Shown here piece after piece: positions 1 through 5,012 of a stretch of 5,012 bases of DNA (position 1 is its first letter; each line of letters begins with the position of its first letter). The stretch is from JBEKDJ01 sp050014415 (GTDB lineage Bacteria; Desulfobacterota; BSN033; UBA1163), in NCBI GenBank assembly GCA_050014415.1, contig JBEKDJ010000534.1, positions 1 through 5,012 of the forward strand, given 5' to 3'. A program made the translations under genes and the position numbers. Below the pieces are notes generated by a model. It was given only the letters and a program-made list of their open reading frames with translations. It did not search any database and was not told the origin of the DNA.

Positions 1-929
1 ACTGTCCGGCCGTTCAAGAGCTTTTCCATATCCAATGCCACTTCTGTGCCTGGTGGTACTACCCCAAGGAATCCACAAACCCCACAGCGGGGTCCACCGC
101 GAACCAGGGAATCCACAGCCTGTCGTAGCACCTTGGGATTGCCGACGCACTCCAAAGTGTAGTCTGCACCCTCACCCGTAATGTCTTGGATTGCAGTAAC
201 CGGATCCACCTTGCCGGAATTGATAGTATGCGTGGCGCCGAATTTTTTAGCCATCTCCAGGCGGTCAGAAATAATATCCACGGCAATAATGGGGGTGCAA
301 CCGCACACGATCGCTGCCAGAATAGCGCTCATCCCCACCGGACCAACACCAAATACCGCGATGGAAGCCCCAGCTATAGGGTGAAGCGAGATCATGACCG
401 CGCCTGCGCCGGTTCGGATGCCACAGCCCAAGGGGCCGAGGATCTCAATGGGGACATCTTCTCTCACCTTTACGACGTTCCGTTCGTTGGCCAACGCAAA
501 ATTGGCAAAGGAGGATTGGCCGAAAAAAGAACCGTGGATGACTTGATTCCCCTTTCGCAAGGTCGTTGTACCGTCAGGTCGGGCACCGCTGAAATTGAGA
601 GGGAAGAAACTTACGCAATAGGGATCATTGCCTGACCTGCATGAGATACATGCCCTACAGGCATCCCAACCCAACACCACGTGATCACCCGGTTTGACCT
701 TAGTCACCTGTTTCCCCACCTTTTCAACAACACCAGCCCCTTCGTGTCCGAAGACACTCGGGGGCGATGGGATCGGTAAATGCCCGTCCCTGGCAGCCAG
801 ATCCGTGTGGCAAATCCCGGAGCCTACAATACGCACCAATACCTCGTCATCTCTTGGCTCGTCGAGCTCGATATCTTCGATTCTAAAGGGACCTGACTTG
901 TCGTACACTACAGCGGCTTTGATTTTCAT
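1..929 (-). CDS. Zinc-dependent aryl-alcohol-type dehydrogenase (MDR family), 3' end cut off by window edge
   Basis: The reading frame is open from ATG at 929-927 to the left edge (309 codons plus 2 nt) with no stop, so the C-terminus lies outside. It is a medium-chain zinc alcohol dehydrogenase. The N-terminal GroES-like domain carries the catalytic zinc ligands Cys40 (GICHTD), His62-Glu63 (FGHEGAG) and Cys169 (GPLGCG). Cys91, Cys94, Cys97 and Cys105 form the complete structural-zinc set (C-x2-C-x2-C-x7-C). The Rossmann domain has GVGPVG at 194-199, and Asp218 (AVDI) at the end of the second strand favours NAD+ over NADP+. The stretch GSFFGQSSFA (133-142) resembles benzyl/aryl-alcohol dehydrogenases of the XylB type, which run to about 365-370 aa, so roughly 60 residues are missing. 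The expected reaction is reversible oxidation of a primary (aromatic) alcohol to the aldehyde in the cytoplasm. It follows methyltransferase A by 216 nt and may have its own promoter. The family call is firm; the substrate is inferred. Confidence 0.93.
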   Translation of the reverse strand, partial: MKIKAAVVYDKSGPFRIEDIELDEPRDDEVLVRIVGSGICHTDLAARDGHLPIPSPPSVFGHEGAGVVEKVGKQVTKVKPGDHVVLGWDACRACISCRSGNDPYCVSFFPLNFSGARPDGTTTLRKGNQVIHGSFFGQSSFANFALANERNVVKVREDVPIEILGPLGCGIRTGAGAVMISLHPIAGASIAVFGVGPVGMSAILAAIVCGCTPIIAVDIISDRLEMAKKFGATHTINSGKVDPVTAIQDITGEGADYTLECVGNPKVLRQAVDSLVRGGPRCGVCGFLGVVPPGTEVALDMEKLLNGRT

Positions 930-934
930 TTGAA

Positions 935-940
935 CCTCCT
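935..940 (-). promoter_or_regulatory. Ribosome binding site of the dehydrogenase
   Basis: The minus strand reads AGGAGG, then five bases (TTCAA), then ATG. This perfect Shine-Dalgarno match at good spacing fixes the dehydrogenase start at 929. Confidence 0.85.
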
Positions 941-976
941 TAGACGCCTAGAATTGCATGCTTGCACGATATGCAT

Positions 977-1018
977 TCCTCTTGTTGACCAGAAAAGCTG
1001 TGAATACACTCAAGAGGA
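977..1018. repeat. 8-bp perfect inverted repeat upstream of the dehydrogenase
   Basis: TCCTCTTG at 977-984 is the exact reverse complement of CAAGAGGA at 1011-1018, with 26 bases between. It lies about 50-90 bases upstream of the dehydrogenase start. Half-sites 34 bp apart centre to centre, about three helical turns, could be a dimeric regulator site. A repeat of this size could also occur by chance. Nothing identifies a regulator. Confidence 0.3.
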
Positions 1019-1030
1019 CCAAAACTTCCT

Positions 1031-1070
1031 CCCGCCCCCACGTTAGAGGTGAAGCCTTCTGGGGTGCGGG
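1031..1070 (-). other. GC-rich interrupted stem-loop between methyltransferase A and dehydrogenase, possible weak terminator
   Basis: CCCGC at 1031-1035 pairs with GCGGG at 1066-1070, and after one mismatch CCC at 1037-1039 pairs with GGG at 1062-1064. This gives eight GC pairs around a 22-nt loop. On the minus strand the stem is followed by AGGAAG and then only four T residues, so it is a poor intrinsic terminator. It lies about 75 nt beyond the methyltransferase A stop codon and could slow or end transcription there. Confidence 0.27.
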
Positions 1071-1145
1071 GTAAAGATTTGCAGGCACACCCGGCTGCCT
1101 TTTCAATGCAACATCGGGGTGATTACAACCTCAGCCTGCTAAGTA

Positions 1146-2474
1146 TTATTTATAAACACCATATTCTTTTGTAAAATCGATCATGGCATGCACGGTCTCC
1201 GGTCTTCCTTCATCCATGGCAGTACCGAAGGACATGATGTAGCCACCGCCTTTGCCCACAACATCAATGAGTTTCTTGCAGTACTCTTTTACTTCTTCGG
1301 GCGTTCCGGCTAGTAGCATGCCCGCTGGAACGTTTCCGCCCATGCAGAGCCTATCCCCGATGACTTTCTTAGCTTTAACCATGTCGGTACGATCAAATAG
1401 CAAGACCGTTGATCCTTTGGAAAGCTCCTTCAGGTATGGAAGCCTTGAATTATACCCTCCTTCGCAGAATAGAATGGATACACAACCTTCATTTTCAAAT
1501 GCGAGCATAACTTCCTTGAGGGATGGCCAGTAAAATTTCTTAAACTGCTCGTCGGACATGAACCCATCAGCACCCTTGTGAAGCACAAATAGTACGAATG
1601 GAACCTTTGTCATATTCACCGCGGTCATTCCCTGCCTTATCATCATAGGAATAATGACCTCAATGGCTTTTAAAACCGTGTCCGGCCGCCTGTACATGTC
1701 CACCATTATTCCCCGGCTGCCTCTCAGGGTATCCGCAAGCACATCAAATGGAGCCTTAACAAGGCCGCCTATCACGGAGGGAAAACCCATGGCCTTTGTT
1801 TCCATATCAAAAGCTCCCATCTTTTGTATCCATACCATTGCCTCGTTGCCAGCTTCTATCATTGCTTTCAATGCATTCTGAACCGGCGGAATACCAAAGG
1901 GAACCATCCCTCCGAAAACGTTTACTATTTCCCATATATCCGTAAAAGGAGGTATTTGCTTTAAGGGTTCCAGTGCTCCGAAAACCCGTGGGAAATAAGT
2001 TCTTAGCCAAAAATCCGAAGGGTCATTAATAAAAGCTTGATATTCTTCAGGCAGCATATATTCCTTTTCATCGGCTTGATAACCCGAATTTTCAGATATA
2101 CCGTGTCCGGGCCATTTGTATAGTTTGTAGTCGAGGATATCAAGAATTTTTCCTGAGCCAATATATGCACCTCCACTGTAATCAGGTTTAAAATCTAGCA
2201 GATATTTCTTATGCACAGAGACCAATTTATCATAGTCGTACATGGCTTCATACGGTGTTACTCCATACATGTGTGTCTGCATGAAAGTACCGTTAGCCAT
2301 CACCGGTACTCTATCAGGAATTTTTTCCATTAAAGCGACGTTTTTGAATCGAATCATTGCAGCTTTATAGGCGGCTTCAGCTTCCTTGCTTTGAAAATTA
2401 ATGCCTTCGGTAGAAAGCCATTCTTGAAATCTCCTTTTTTCTTTTGCCGTCATCTCTCCCCATTTCTTCTCCAT
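1146..2474 (-). CDS. URO-D-fold (MtaA/CmuA-like) corrinoid methyltransferase, copy A
   Basis: This 442-aa protein belongs to the uroporphyrinogen decarboxylase superfamily branch that contains cobalamin-dependent methyltransferases. It likely moves a methyl group between a substrate (or methyl acceptor) and the corrinoid protein encoded just upstream. An N-terminal helical extension (1-50) leads into the barrel at PDRVPV (53-58). Motifs shared with copy B include WPGHG (121-125), PRVFGAL (162-168), DTLRGSRGIMVDMYR (248-262) and LHKGADGFMSDEQFKKFYWP (298-317). The HemE catalytic RQAGR motif is absent, so it is not a heme enzyme. At the place where MtaA/MtbA have His-x-Cys it has Leu335-Phe336-Cys337, and where they have the distal zinc Cys it has about Thr418, so the usual zinc set is incomplete. 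The start is supported by the MEKKW start shared with copy B and by its position 5 nt after the corrinoid gene stop. The fold is secure; the substrate, and whether it acts as MT I or MT II, are unknown. Confidence 0.88.
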   Translation of the reverse strand: MEKKWGEMTAKEKRRFQEWLSTEGINFQSKEAEAAYKAAMIRFKNVALMEKIPDRVPVMANGTFMQTHMYGVTPYEAMYDYDKLVSVHKKYLLDFKPDYSGGAYIGSGKILDILDYKLYKWPGHGISENSGYQADEKEYMLPEEYQAFINDPSDFWLRTYFPRVFGALEPLKQIPPFTDIWEIVNVFGGMVPFGIPPVQNALKAMIEAGNEAMVWIQKMGAFDMETKAMGFPSVIGGLVKAPFDVLADTLRGSRGIMVDMYRRPDTVLKAIEVIIPMMIRQGMTAVNMTKVPFVLFVLHKGADGFMSDEQFKKFYWPSLKEVMLAFENEGCVSILFCEGGYNSRLPYLKELSKGSTVLLFDRTDMVKAKKVIGDRLCMGGNVPAGMLLAGTPEEVKEYCKKLIDVVGKGGGYIMSFGTAMDEGRPETVHAMIDFTKEYGVYK

Positions 2475-2476
2475 GT

Positions 2477-2488
2477 TCCTTACCCCCC
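2477..2488 (-). promoter_or_regulatory. Non-canonical ribosome binding region of methyltransferase A, overlapping the corrinoid gene stop
   Basis: The minus strand reads GGGGGG (the last two Gly codons of the corrinoid gene), TAA, then GGAAC and ATG. The six G residues sit where copy B has AGGAGG. A second partial match, AAGGA, lies only two bases from the ATG. Initiation here probably depends on ribosomes finishing the corrinoid gene (translational coupling). Confidence 0.5.
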
Positions 2489-2704
2489 TATCCAGCCTTT
2501 GGACAATTTAACAGCCGCCATGGCGTCTTTTCCAAAGGCGTCCGCCCCTGTAAAGCTTCTTACTTGATCGTCAATCTGGCCGCCCCCAATCATGATCTTT
2601 ACCTTGTCCCGGAGTCCAGCCTTCTTGATTGCCTCTACGGTGTCTTTCATGGATTGAAAAGCTAAGGTCAAGAAACCACTTAATCCAACCACCTTGCTGC
2701 CGGT
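2480..2704 (-). repeat. Duplicated corrinoid-gene segment, copy A (partner 4787-5011)
   Basis: This 225-nt segment aligns without gaps to 4787-5011. A hand count gives roughly 28 base differences (about 88% identity), mostly at third codon positions; the 3'-terminal portion of the gene holds more of them. Similarity stops abruptly at the following methyltransferase genes, apart from their short shared first codons. The repeat probably continues upstream beyond the window. Confidence 0.85.
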
Positions 2705-3109
2705 TTCTTTAATCTTATCTACGAATTTCTGCACCGGCACATCTATGCCCAAATCAAAAACCTCAAACCCATTGACATCGAGCATAAAGACGACAATATC
2801 CTTCCCAATGTCATGGATATCACCAGCAACCGTGCCTATAATAACTTTACCGAGACGCTTAACCTCCGCTCCCTTGGATATCTTCGGCTTCACCATGTCG
2901 GTTATGCTCTTCAGTATCTCACCGGAGTAGACTAGATCGGGGATGAAATATTGGCCATCGGAAAAACGCTTGCCCACGATTTCTACAGCACGTTTGGCAT
3001 CATCGAGAATCTTCATCGCCTCTTCACCAGCACTCAGTCTATCTTCAACAATCTTAAGAGCCTCTTTTTCCTTTAAATCAGCTAATGCCTTTATGAGATC
3101 TTTAGCCAT
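2480..3109 (-). CDS. Corrinoid (cobalamin-binding) methyl-carrier protein, MtaC/MtbC/MtgC-like, copy A
   Basis: This 209-aa protein has the usual length and two-domain plan of small corrinoid proteins. The N-terminal four-helix cap (about 1-80) includes GQYFIPDL (52-59), the segment that covers the upper face of the cofactor. The C-terminal B12-binding Rossmann domain (about 86-209) carries the base-off/His-on motif D-x-H-x-x-G as Asp97, His99 and Gly102, where His99 coordinates cobalt. The cofactor-tail-binding GLSG (142-145) and GGG (175-177) elements follow. It carries the methyl group between methyltransferases in the cytoplasm. The ATG at 3109 has AAGGAGG upstream. It is followed at 5 nt by methyltransferase A, so the two form a cassette. 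Its C-terminal third is almost identical to that of copy B at the right edge. Which methyl donor it serves cannot be read from the carrier itself. Confidence 0.95.
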   Translation of the reverse strand: MAKDLIKALADLKEKEALKIVEDRLSAGEEAMKILDDAKRAVEIVGKRFSDGQYFIPDLVYSGEILKSITDMVKPKISKGAEVKRLGKVIIGTVAGDIHDIGKDIVVFMLDVNGFEVFDLGIDVPVQKFVDKIKETGSKVVGLSGFLTLAFQSMKDTVEAIKKAGLRDKVKIMIGGGQIDDQVRSFTGADAFGKDAMAAVKLSKGWIGG

Positions 3110-3118
3110 CTTCCTTTA

Positions 3119-3125
3119 CCTCCTT
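3119..3125 (-). promoter_or_regulatory. Ribosome binding site of corrinoid protein A
   Basis: The minus strand reads AAGGAGG, nine bases (TAAAGGAAG), then ATG at 3109. The strong match supports this start. A second short AGGA lies closer to the ATG. Confidence 0.8.
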
Positions 3126-3180
3126 GATCTATATTGGGATTTTAATCCGGCAGCGTTCATAAATTGATTGACCTCATTTG

Positions 3181-3251
3181 GCACCTTCTCTATTCTATTT
3201 TTCTCACTCTTCTCGACCTTGAGGCCTTCCCACCATCTCCTGAGAAGGCGC
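3181..3251 (-). repeat. 10-bp inverted repeat that could close a stem in minus-strand RNA
   Basis: GCACCTTCTC at 3181-3190 is complementary to GAGAAGGCGC at 3242-3251 except for one position. In minus-strand RNA that position is a G-U wobble; in plus-strand RNA it would be an A-C mismatch. Pairing is therefore complete only in the direction in which the genes are read. The enclosed loop is 51 nt. It lies about 70-140 nt upstream of the corrinoid A start. Confidence 0.4.
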
Positions 3252-3254
3252 ATC

Positions 3255-3280
3255 AACAACCTAAAGCCCTTAGGCTTGTT
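3255..3280 (-). repeat. Compact hairpin, 10 bp with one bulged base
   Basis: AACAACCTAA at 3255-3264 pairs with TTAGG (3270-3274) and, past a single bulged base at 3275, with TTGTT (3276-3280). The loop is the five bases 3265-3269. It begins three bases beyond the inverted repeat at 3181-3251, so both could be part of one structured leader. No T-run follows on the minus strand, so it does not look like a terminator. Confidence 0.45.
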
Positions 3281-3429
3281 TCACCTAAAACGTTAGCTCC
3301 AATGATAGCGCCTAAAACCAGTTCAGGACAGACTTAAAAATAAGAGTGATGAGGGGTCAGCCCTTCCGTGCAAGCAACTTTGGCAGCCTTTGTTAGATTC
3401 TCCGATTAAAACCCCAGCCCGTTAAGCAT

Positions 3430-4782
3430 CTATTTATACACACCATATTCCCTGGTGAAGTCAACCATCGCCTTAATATTCTCCGGCTTTGCCTCATCAA
3501 AGAACGCACCATTGCCCATGATAAAACCACCCCCCTTGCCAGCCGTATCGATGAGTTTCTTGCAGTAAGCTTTCACTTCATCGGGTTTGCCTAAGTTCAA
3601 CATGGAGGAGGGCACGTTACCGAGAAGGCACGCATTCTTACCCAATGTCTCCTTGACCTTTGACATATCTGACTGGTCAACCATCCATATCGTCTTGCCT
3701 TTCGGTATGTCTTGGATAACTTTCAGACGCGAGCCCCAATGCCCCTCAAGCGCAGGGAATGGTATGCATCCTCCCTCGATGAGAGCCCCTATGACTGTTT
3801 TAAGGGTAGGCCAGTAGAATTTCTTGAATTGCTCATCGGACAGGAAGCCATCGGCACCTTTATGGAGCGGTATGAATATCAAGGGATTCCCGGTTTGCTG
3901 CATCGCGCTTATTCCCATACTGATCATGATAGGGACCAGTGCCTCCATGGCCTTAAGAAGCTTATCGGGCTGCCGGTACATATCCACCATTATCCCTCGA
4001 GTGCCCCTGAGGGTGTCGCCGATTACATCATATGGCGCCTTGGTAAATCCGCCAAGGATATTCGCAAATCCCGATGTTGTCAGCTCACCATTTGAACCAC
4101 CTATAGCCATCGCCCATTTCAGGGCTTCAGCCCCTGCCTCAAAAAGGGCCTTATAGGTGCCCTGAACAGGAGGTAGTGCATAGGGTATAAAATTAAAAGC
4201 AAGCCCATACATTTCGAGTATGCCGGTGAGCGGAGGGAGCATCTGGAACCCCTGCAGTGCTCCGAAAACGCGCGGTAGATAGAAATTCCTGAAGTAAAAC
4301 GAGGGGTCCATCAACAAGAGATCATATTCTTCCGGCTTCATGTATTCGCCTTCAAGGCACTGGTAAGAGTGTCCAGGCGGGACCCCATGCCCCGGCCAGG
4401 CATAGAGCTTGTAGTCAAGAATCTCATAGAACTTTCCCGGCCCCGCCTGCGCAGCGCCTATATGCAAATCCGGTTTGAATTCCAACATGAATTTCTTAAA
4501 GGCCGCGACGCATTTGTCGTAGTCATACATGGCCTCTTGAATGGTTATCCCGGCATTTATAAAAGGGAACATACTCGGAAATAGAGCAATAGGTACTCTG
4601 TCCGGAGTCTTTTTTAGCTGAACGGCATCCTTGATCCTGGTTATGGTTGCTTTATAGTTAGCCTCGGCTTCCTTGCTTTGGAATTTAAGGTCATTCCCCT
4701 GAGGATCTTTCGGATTAAGCAACTTTTGAAACTGCGCCTCCTGCTTTTCATCTGGTGACATCTCTTCCCATTTCTTTTCCAT
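3430..4782 (-). CDS. URO-D-fold (MtaA/CmuA-like) corrinoid methyltransferase, copy B
   Basis: This 450-aa paralogue of methyltransferase A is about half identical by eye and collinear throughout. It carries the same signatures: PDRVPI (60-65), WPGHG (129-133), PRVFGAL (170-176), DTLRGTRGIMVDMYR (256-270), LHKGADGFLSDEQFKKFYWP (306-325) and the C-terminal DFTREYGVYK. The N-terminal region is about 8 residues longer than in copy A (near 22-33). At the MtaA/MtbA His-x-Cys position it has Pro343-Ala344-Leu345, and at the distal Cys position Ala426, so no canonical zinc ligand remains; His348 lies close by. The segment 188-206 is rich in aromatic and aliphatic residues and differs strongly from copy A, consistent with a different substrate pocket. 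The start follows the corrinoid B stop by 4 nt with an AGGAGG eight bases upstream. The likely role is methyl transfer to or from corrinoid protein B; the substrate is unknown. Confidence 0.88.
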   Translation of the reverse strand: MEKKWEEMSPDEKQEAQFQKLLNPKDPQGNDLKFQSKEAEANYKATITRIKDAVQLKKTPDRVPIALFPSMFPFINAGITIQEAMYDYDKCVAAFKKFMLEFKPDLHIGAAQAGPGKFYEILDYKLYAWPGHGVPPGHSYQCLEGEYMKPEEYDLLLMDPSFYFRNFYLPRVFGALQGFQMLPPLTGILEMYGLAFNFIPYALPPVQGTYKALFEAGAEALKWAMAIGGSNGELTTSGFANILGGFTKAPYDVIGDTLRGTRGIMVDMYRQPDKLLKAMEALVPIMISMGISAMQQTGNPLIFIPLHKGADGFLSDEQFKKFYWPTLKTVIGALIEGGCIPFPALEGHWGSRLKVIQDIPKGKTIWMVDQSDMSKVKETLGKNACLLGNVPSSMLNLGKPDEVKAYCKKLIDTAGKGGGFIMGNGAFFDEAKPENIKAMVDFTREYGVYK

Positions 4783-4786
4783 TGTC

Positions 4787-5011
4787 TTAACCTCCTATCC
4801 AGCCTTTGGTCAATTTGACGGCCTCCATCGCATCCTTCCCATAGGCGTCTGCCCCTGTGAAGCTCTTCACCTGCTCGTCAATCTGGCCGCCCCCGATCAT
4901 GATCTTTACCTTGTCCCGGAGTCCGGCTTTCTTGATCGCCTCTACAGTGTCCTTCATGGATTGAAAAGCCAAGGTCAGGAACCCGCTTAATCCAACCACC
5001 GTACTACCGGT
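4787..5011 (-). repeat. Duplicated corrinoid-gene segment, copy B (partner 2480-2704)
   Basis: This is the second copy of the 225-nt direct repeat. It is in the same orientation, about 2.3 kb from the first, and coincides exactly with the visible coding part of corrinoid gene B. Confidence 0.85.
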
Positions 5012-5012
5012 A
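4787..5012 (-). CDS. Corrinoid (cobalamin-binding) methyl-carrier protein, copy B, 5' end beyond window
   Basis: The frame is open from the right edge to TAA at 4789-4787 and gives the last 74 residues. They match residues 136-209 of copy A with only six substitutions (Lys/Thr, Asp/Glu, Arg/Lys, Phe/Tyr, Ala/Glu, Ser/Thr), all but two conservative. The visible part contains the cofactor-binding VGLSGFLT and IGGGQID elements; the D-x-H-x-x-G motif and the helical cap lie outside. A GTG at 4999-4997 is internal (a Val in copy A) and not a real start. It pairs with methyltransferase B, 4 nt downstream, just as copy A pairs with methyltransferase A. Confidence 0.93.
   Translation of the reverse strand, partial: TGSTVVGLSGFLTLAFQSMKDTVEAIKKAGLRDKVKIMIGGGQIDEQVKSFTGADAYGKDAMEAVKLTKGWIGG
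4791..4796 (-). promoter_or_regulatory. Ribosome binding site of methyltransferase B, encoded within the corrinoid gene's last codons
   Basis: The minus strand reads ATA GGA GGT TAA GACA ATG. The perfect AGGAGG is formed by the final Gly-Gly codons of corrinoid protein B, eight bases before the methyltransferase ATG. The overlap fixes the start at 4782 and implies close translational coupling. Confidence 0.85.

Larger units (their letters stand above)
930..1145. other. Gene-free stretch between methyltransferase A and the dehydrogenase
   Basis: No credible gene was found on either strand. The stretch contains the dehydrogenase ribosome binding site, an 8-bp inverted repeat (977-1018) and an interrupted GC-rich stem (1031-1070). 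A weaker 5-bp hairpin lies at about 1081-1100 (AGGCA/TGCCT). No convincing -35/-10 pair or sigma-54 site could be read by eye. The length and structure are compatible with a transcript end and a new promoter, so the dehydrogenase may not be in the same transcript as the methyltransferase genes. Confidence 0.6.
3110..3429. other. 320-nt gene-free stretch between the two cassettes
   Basis: No gene could be supported on either strand. It holds the ribosome binding site of corrinoid gene A, a 10-bp inverted repeat (3181-3251), an adjacent 10-bp hairpin with one bulge (3255-3280) and three CCTAAAR heptamers (3260, 3284, 3311). No intrinsic terminator with a proper T-run follows methyltransferase B, and no clear promoter is visible. 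It is too long for a plain operon spacer, so it may carry a promoter or a regulatory leader for cassette A. No cobalamin-riboswitch B12 box (GCCACTG) was seen. Confidence 0.6.

Noticed and set aside
59..286. 75-codon minus-strand frame inside the dehydrogenase
   Set aside because: It is out of frame with the dehydrogenase, which is continuous through this stretch with conserved residues. It is a shadow and not evidence of a frameshift.
186..635. 149-codon open frame on the plus strand
   Set aside because: It lies wholly inside the dehydrogenase gene on the opposite strand. The minus frame gives an intact protein with all zinc and NAD+ motifs, whereas this one has no recognisable domain and no ribosome binding site.
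3352..3364. Intrinsic terminator after methyltransferase B (AGGG/CCCT hairpin and A5/T5 tract at 3336-3340)
   Set aside because: The stem is only four pairs and the T-run on the minus strand begins 11 bases later, so it does not meet the usual form.
3110..3429. Cobalamin riboswitch upstream of a corrinoid gene
   Set aside because: No B12-box-like sequence or expected multi-stem core could be found on the minus strand.
3712..4095. 127-codon plus-strand open frame, with an overlapping one at 3824-4156
   Set aside because: Both are antisense to the conserved core of methyltransferase B and show no domain or ribosome binding site.
1146..4782. Methyltransferases as true uroporphyrinogen decarboxylases (HemE)
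   Set aside because: The HemE N-terminal RQAGR motif is missing, the proteins are about 90 residues longer, and each is coupled to a corrinoid protein gene.
4787..4999. Complete 70-aa gene starting at the GTG at 4999
   Set aside because: The frame stays open to the window edge and the four extra codons (Thr-Gly-Ser-Thr) match copy A, so this is the tail of a longer gene.
1..5012. CRISPR array, tRNA or rRNA gene, insertion sequence
   Set aside because: No regular short repeats with spacers, no cloverleaf or rRNA-like sequence, and no transposase or terminal inverted repeats were seen.

Overview
All protein-coding content reads on the minus strand. The window holds two tandem copies of a two-gene cassette (a corrinoid-binding protein followed by a URO-D-fold methyltransferase) and then a zinc-dependent aryl-alcohol-type dehydrogenase. 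Such corrinoid methyl-transfer systems are typical of strict anaerobes that take methyl groups from methoxylated aromatics, methanol or methylated amines. The strong AGGAGG-type ribosome binding sites point to a bacterium. An anaerobic bacterium of the Desulfobacterota or Clostridia type would fit, but no marker gene here fixes the taxonomy.

Layout in order of transcription (right to left): 5012-4787 is the C-terminal third of corrinoid protein copy B, cut by the window edge. 4782-3430 is methyltransferase B (450 aa), 4 nt after it. 3429-3110 is a 320-nt gene-free stretch with inverted repeats that could fold in the minus-strand RNA. 3109-2480 is corrinoid protein copy A (209 aa, complete). 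2474-1146 is methyltransferase A (442 aa), 5 nt after it. 1145-930 is a 216-nt gene-free stretch with a GC-rich stem and an 8-bp inverted repeat. 929-1 is the dehydrogenase (first 309 residues), cut by the left edge.

How they likely work together: in known three-component systems a substrate-specific methyltransferase (MT I) moves a methyl group from the substrate to Co(I) of a small corrinoid protein, and a second methyltransferase (MT II) passes it to tetrahydrofolate or another acceptor. Each cassette here supplies one corrinoid protein and one methyltransferase. No obvious separate MT II, corrinoid-activating ferredoxin or transporter lies in the window. The adjacent dehydrogenase would suit an aryl or other primary alcohol made or used in the same pathway, but that link is inferred only from proximity.

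The most notable points: the two corrinoid proteins are nearly identical where they can be compared (68 of 74 residues) while their partner methyltransferases share only about half their residues. Both methyltransferases also appear to lack the His-x-Cys...Cys zinc set of the MtaA/MtbA branch. This suggests a shared carrier design with diversified, possibly unusual methyl-transfer enzymes. It is a variant of a known theme, not clearly a new system.
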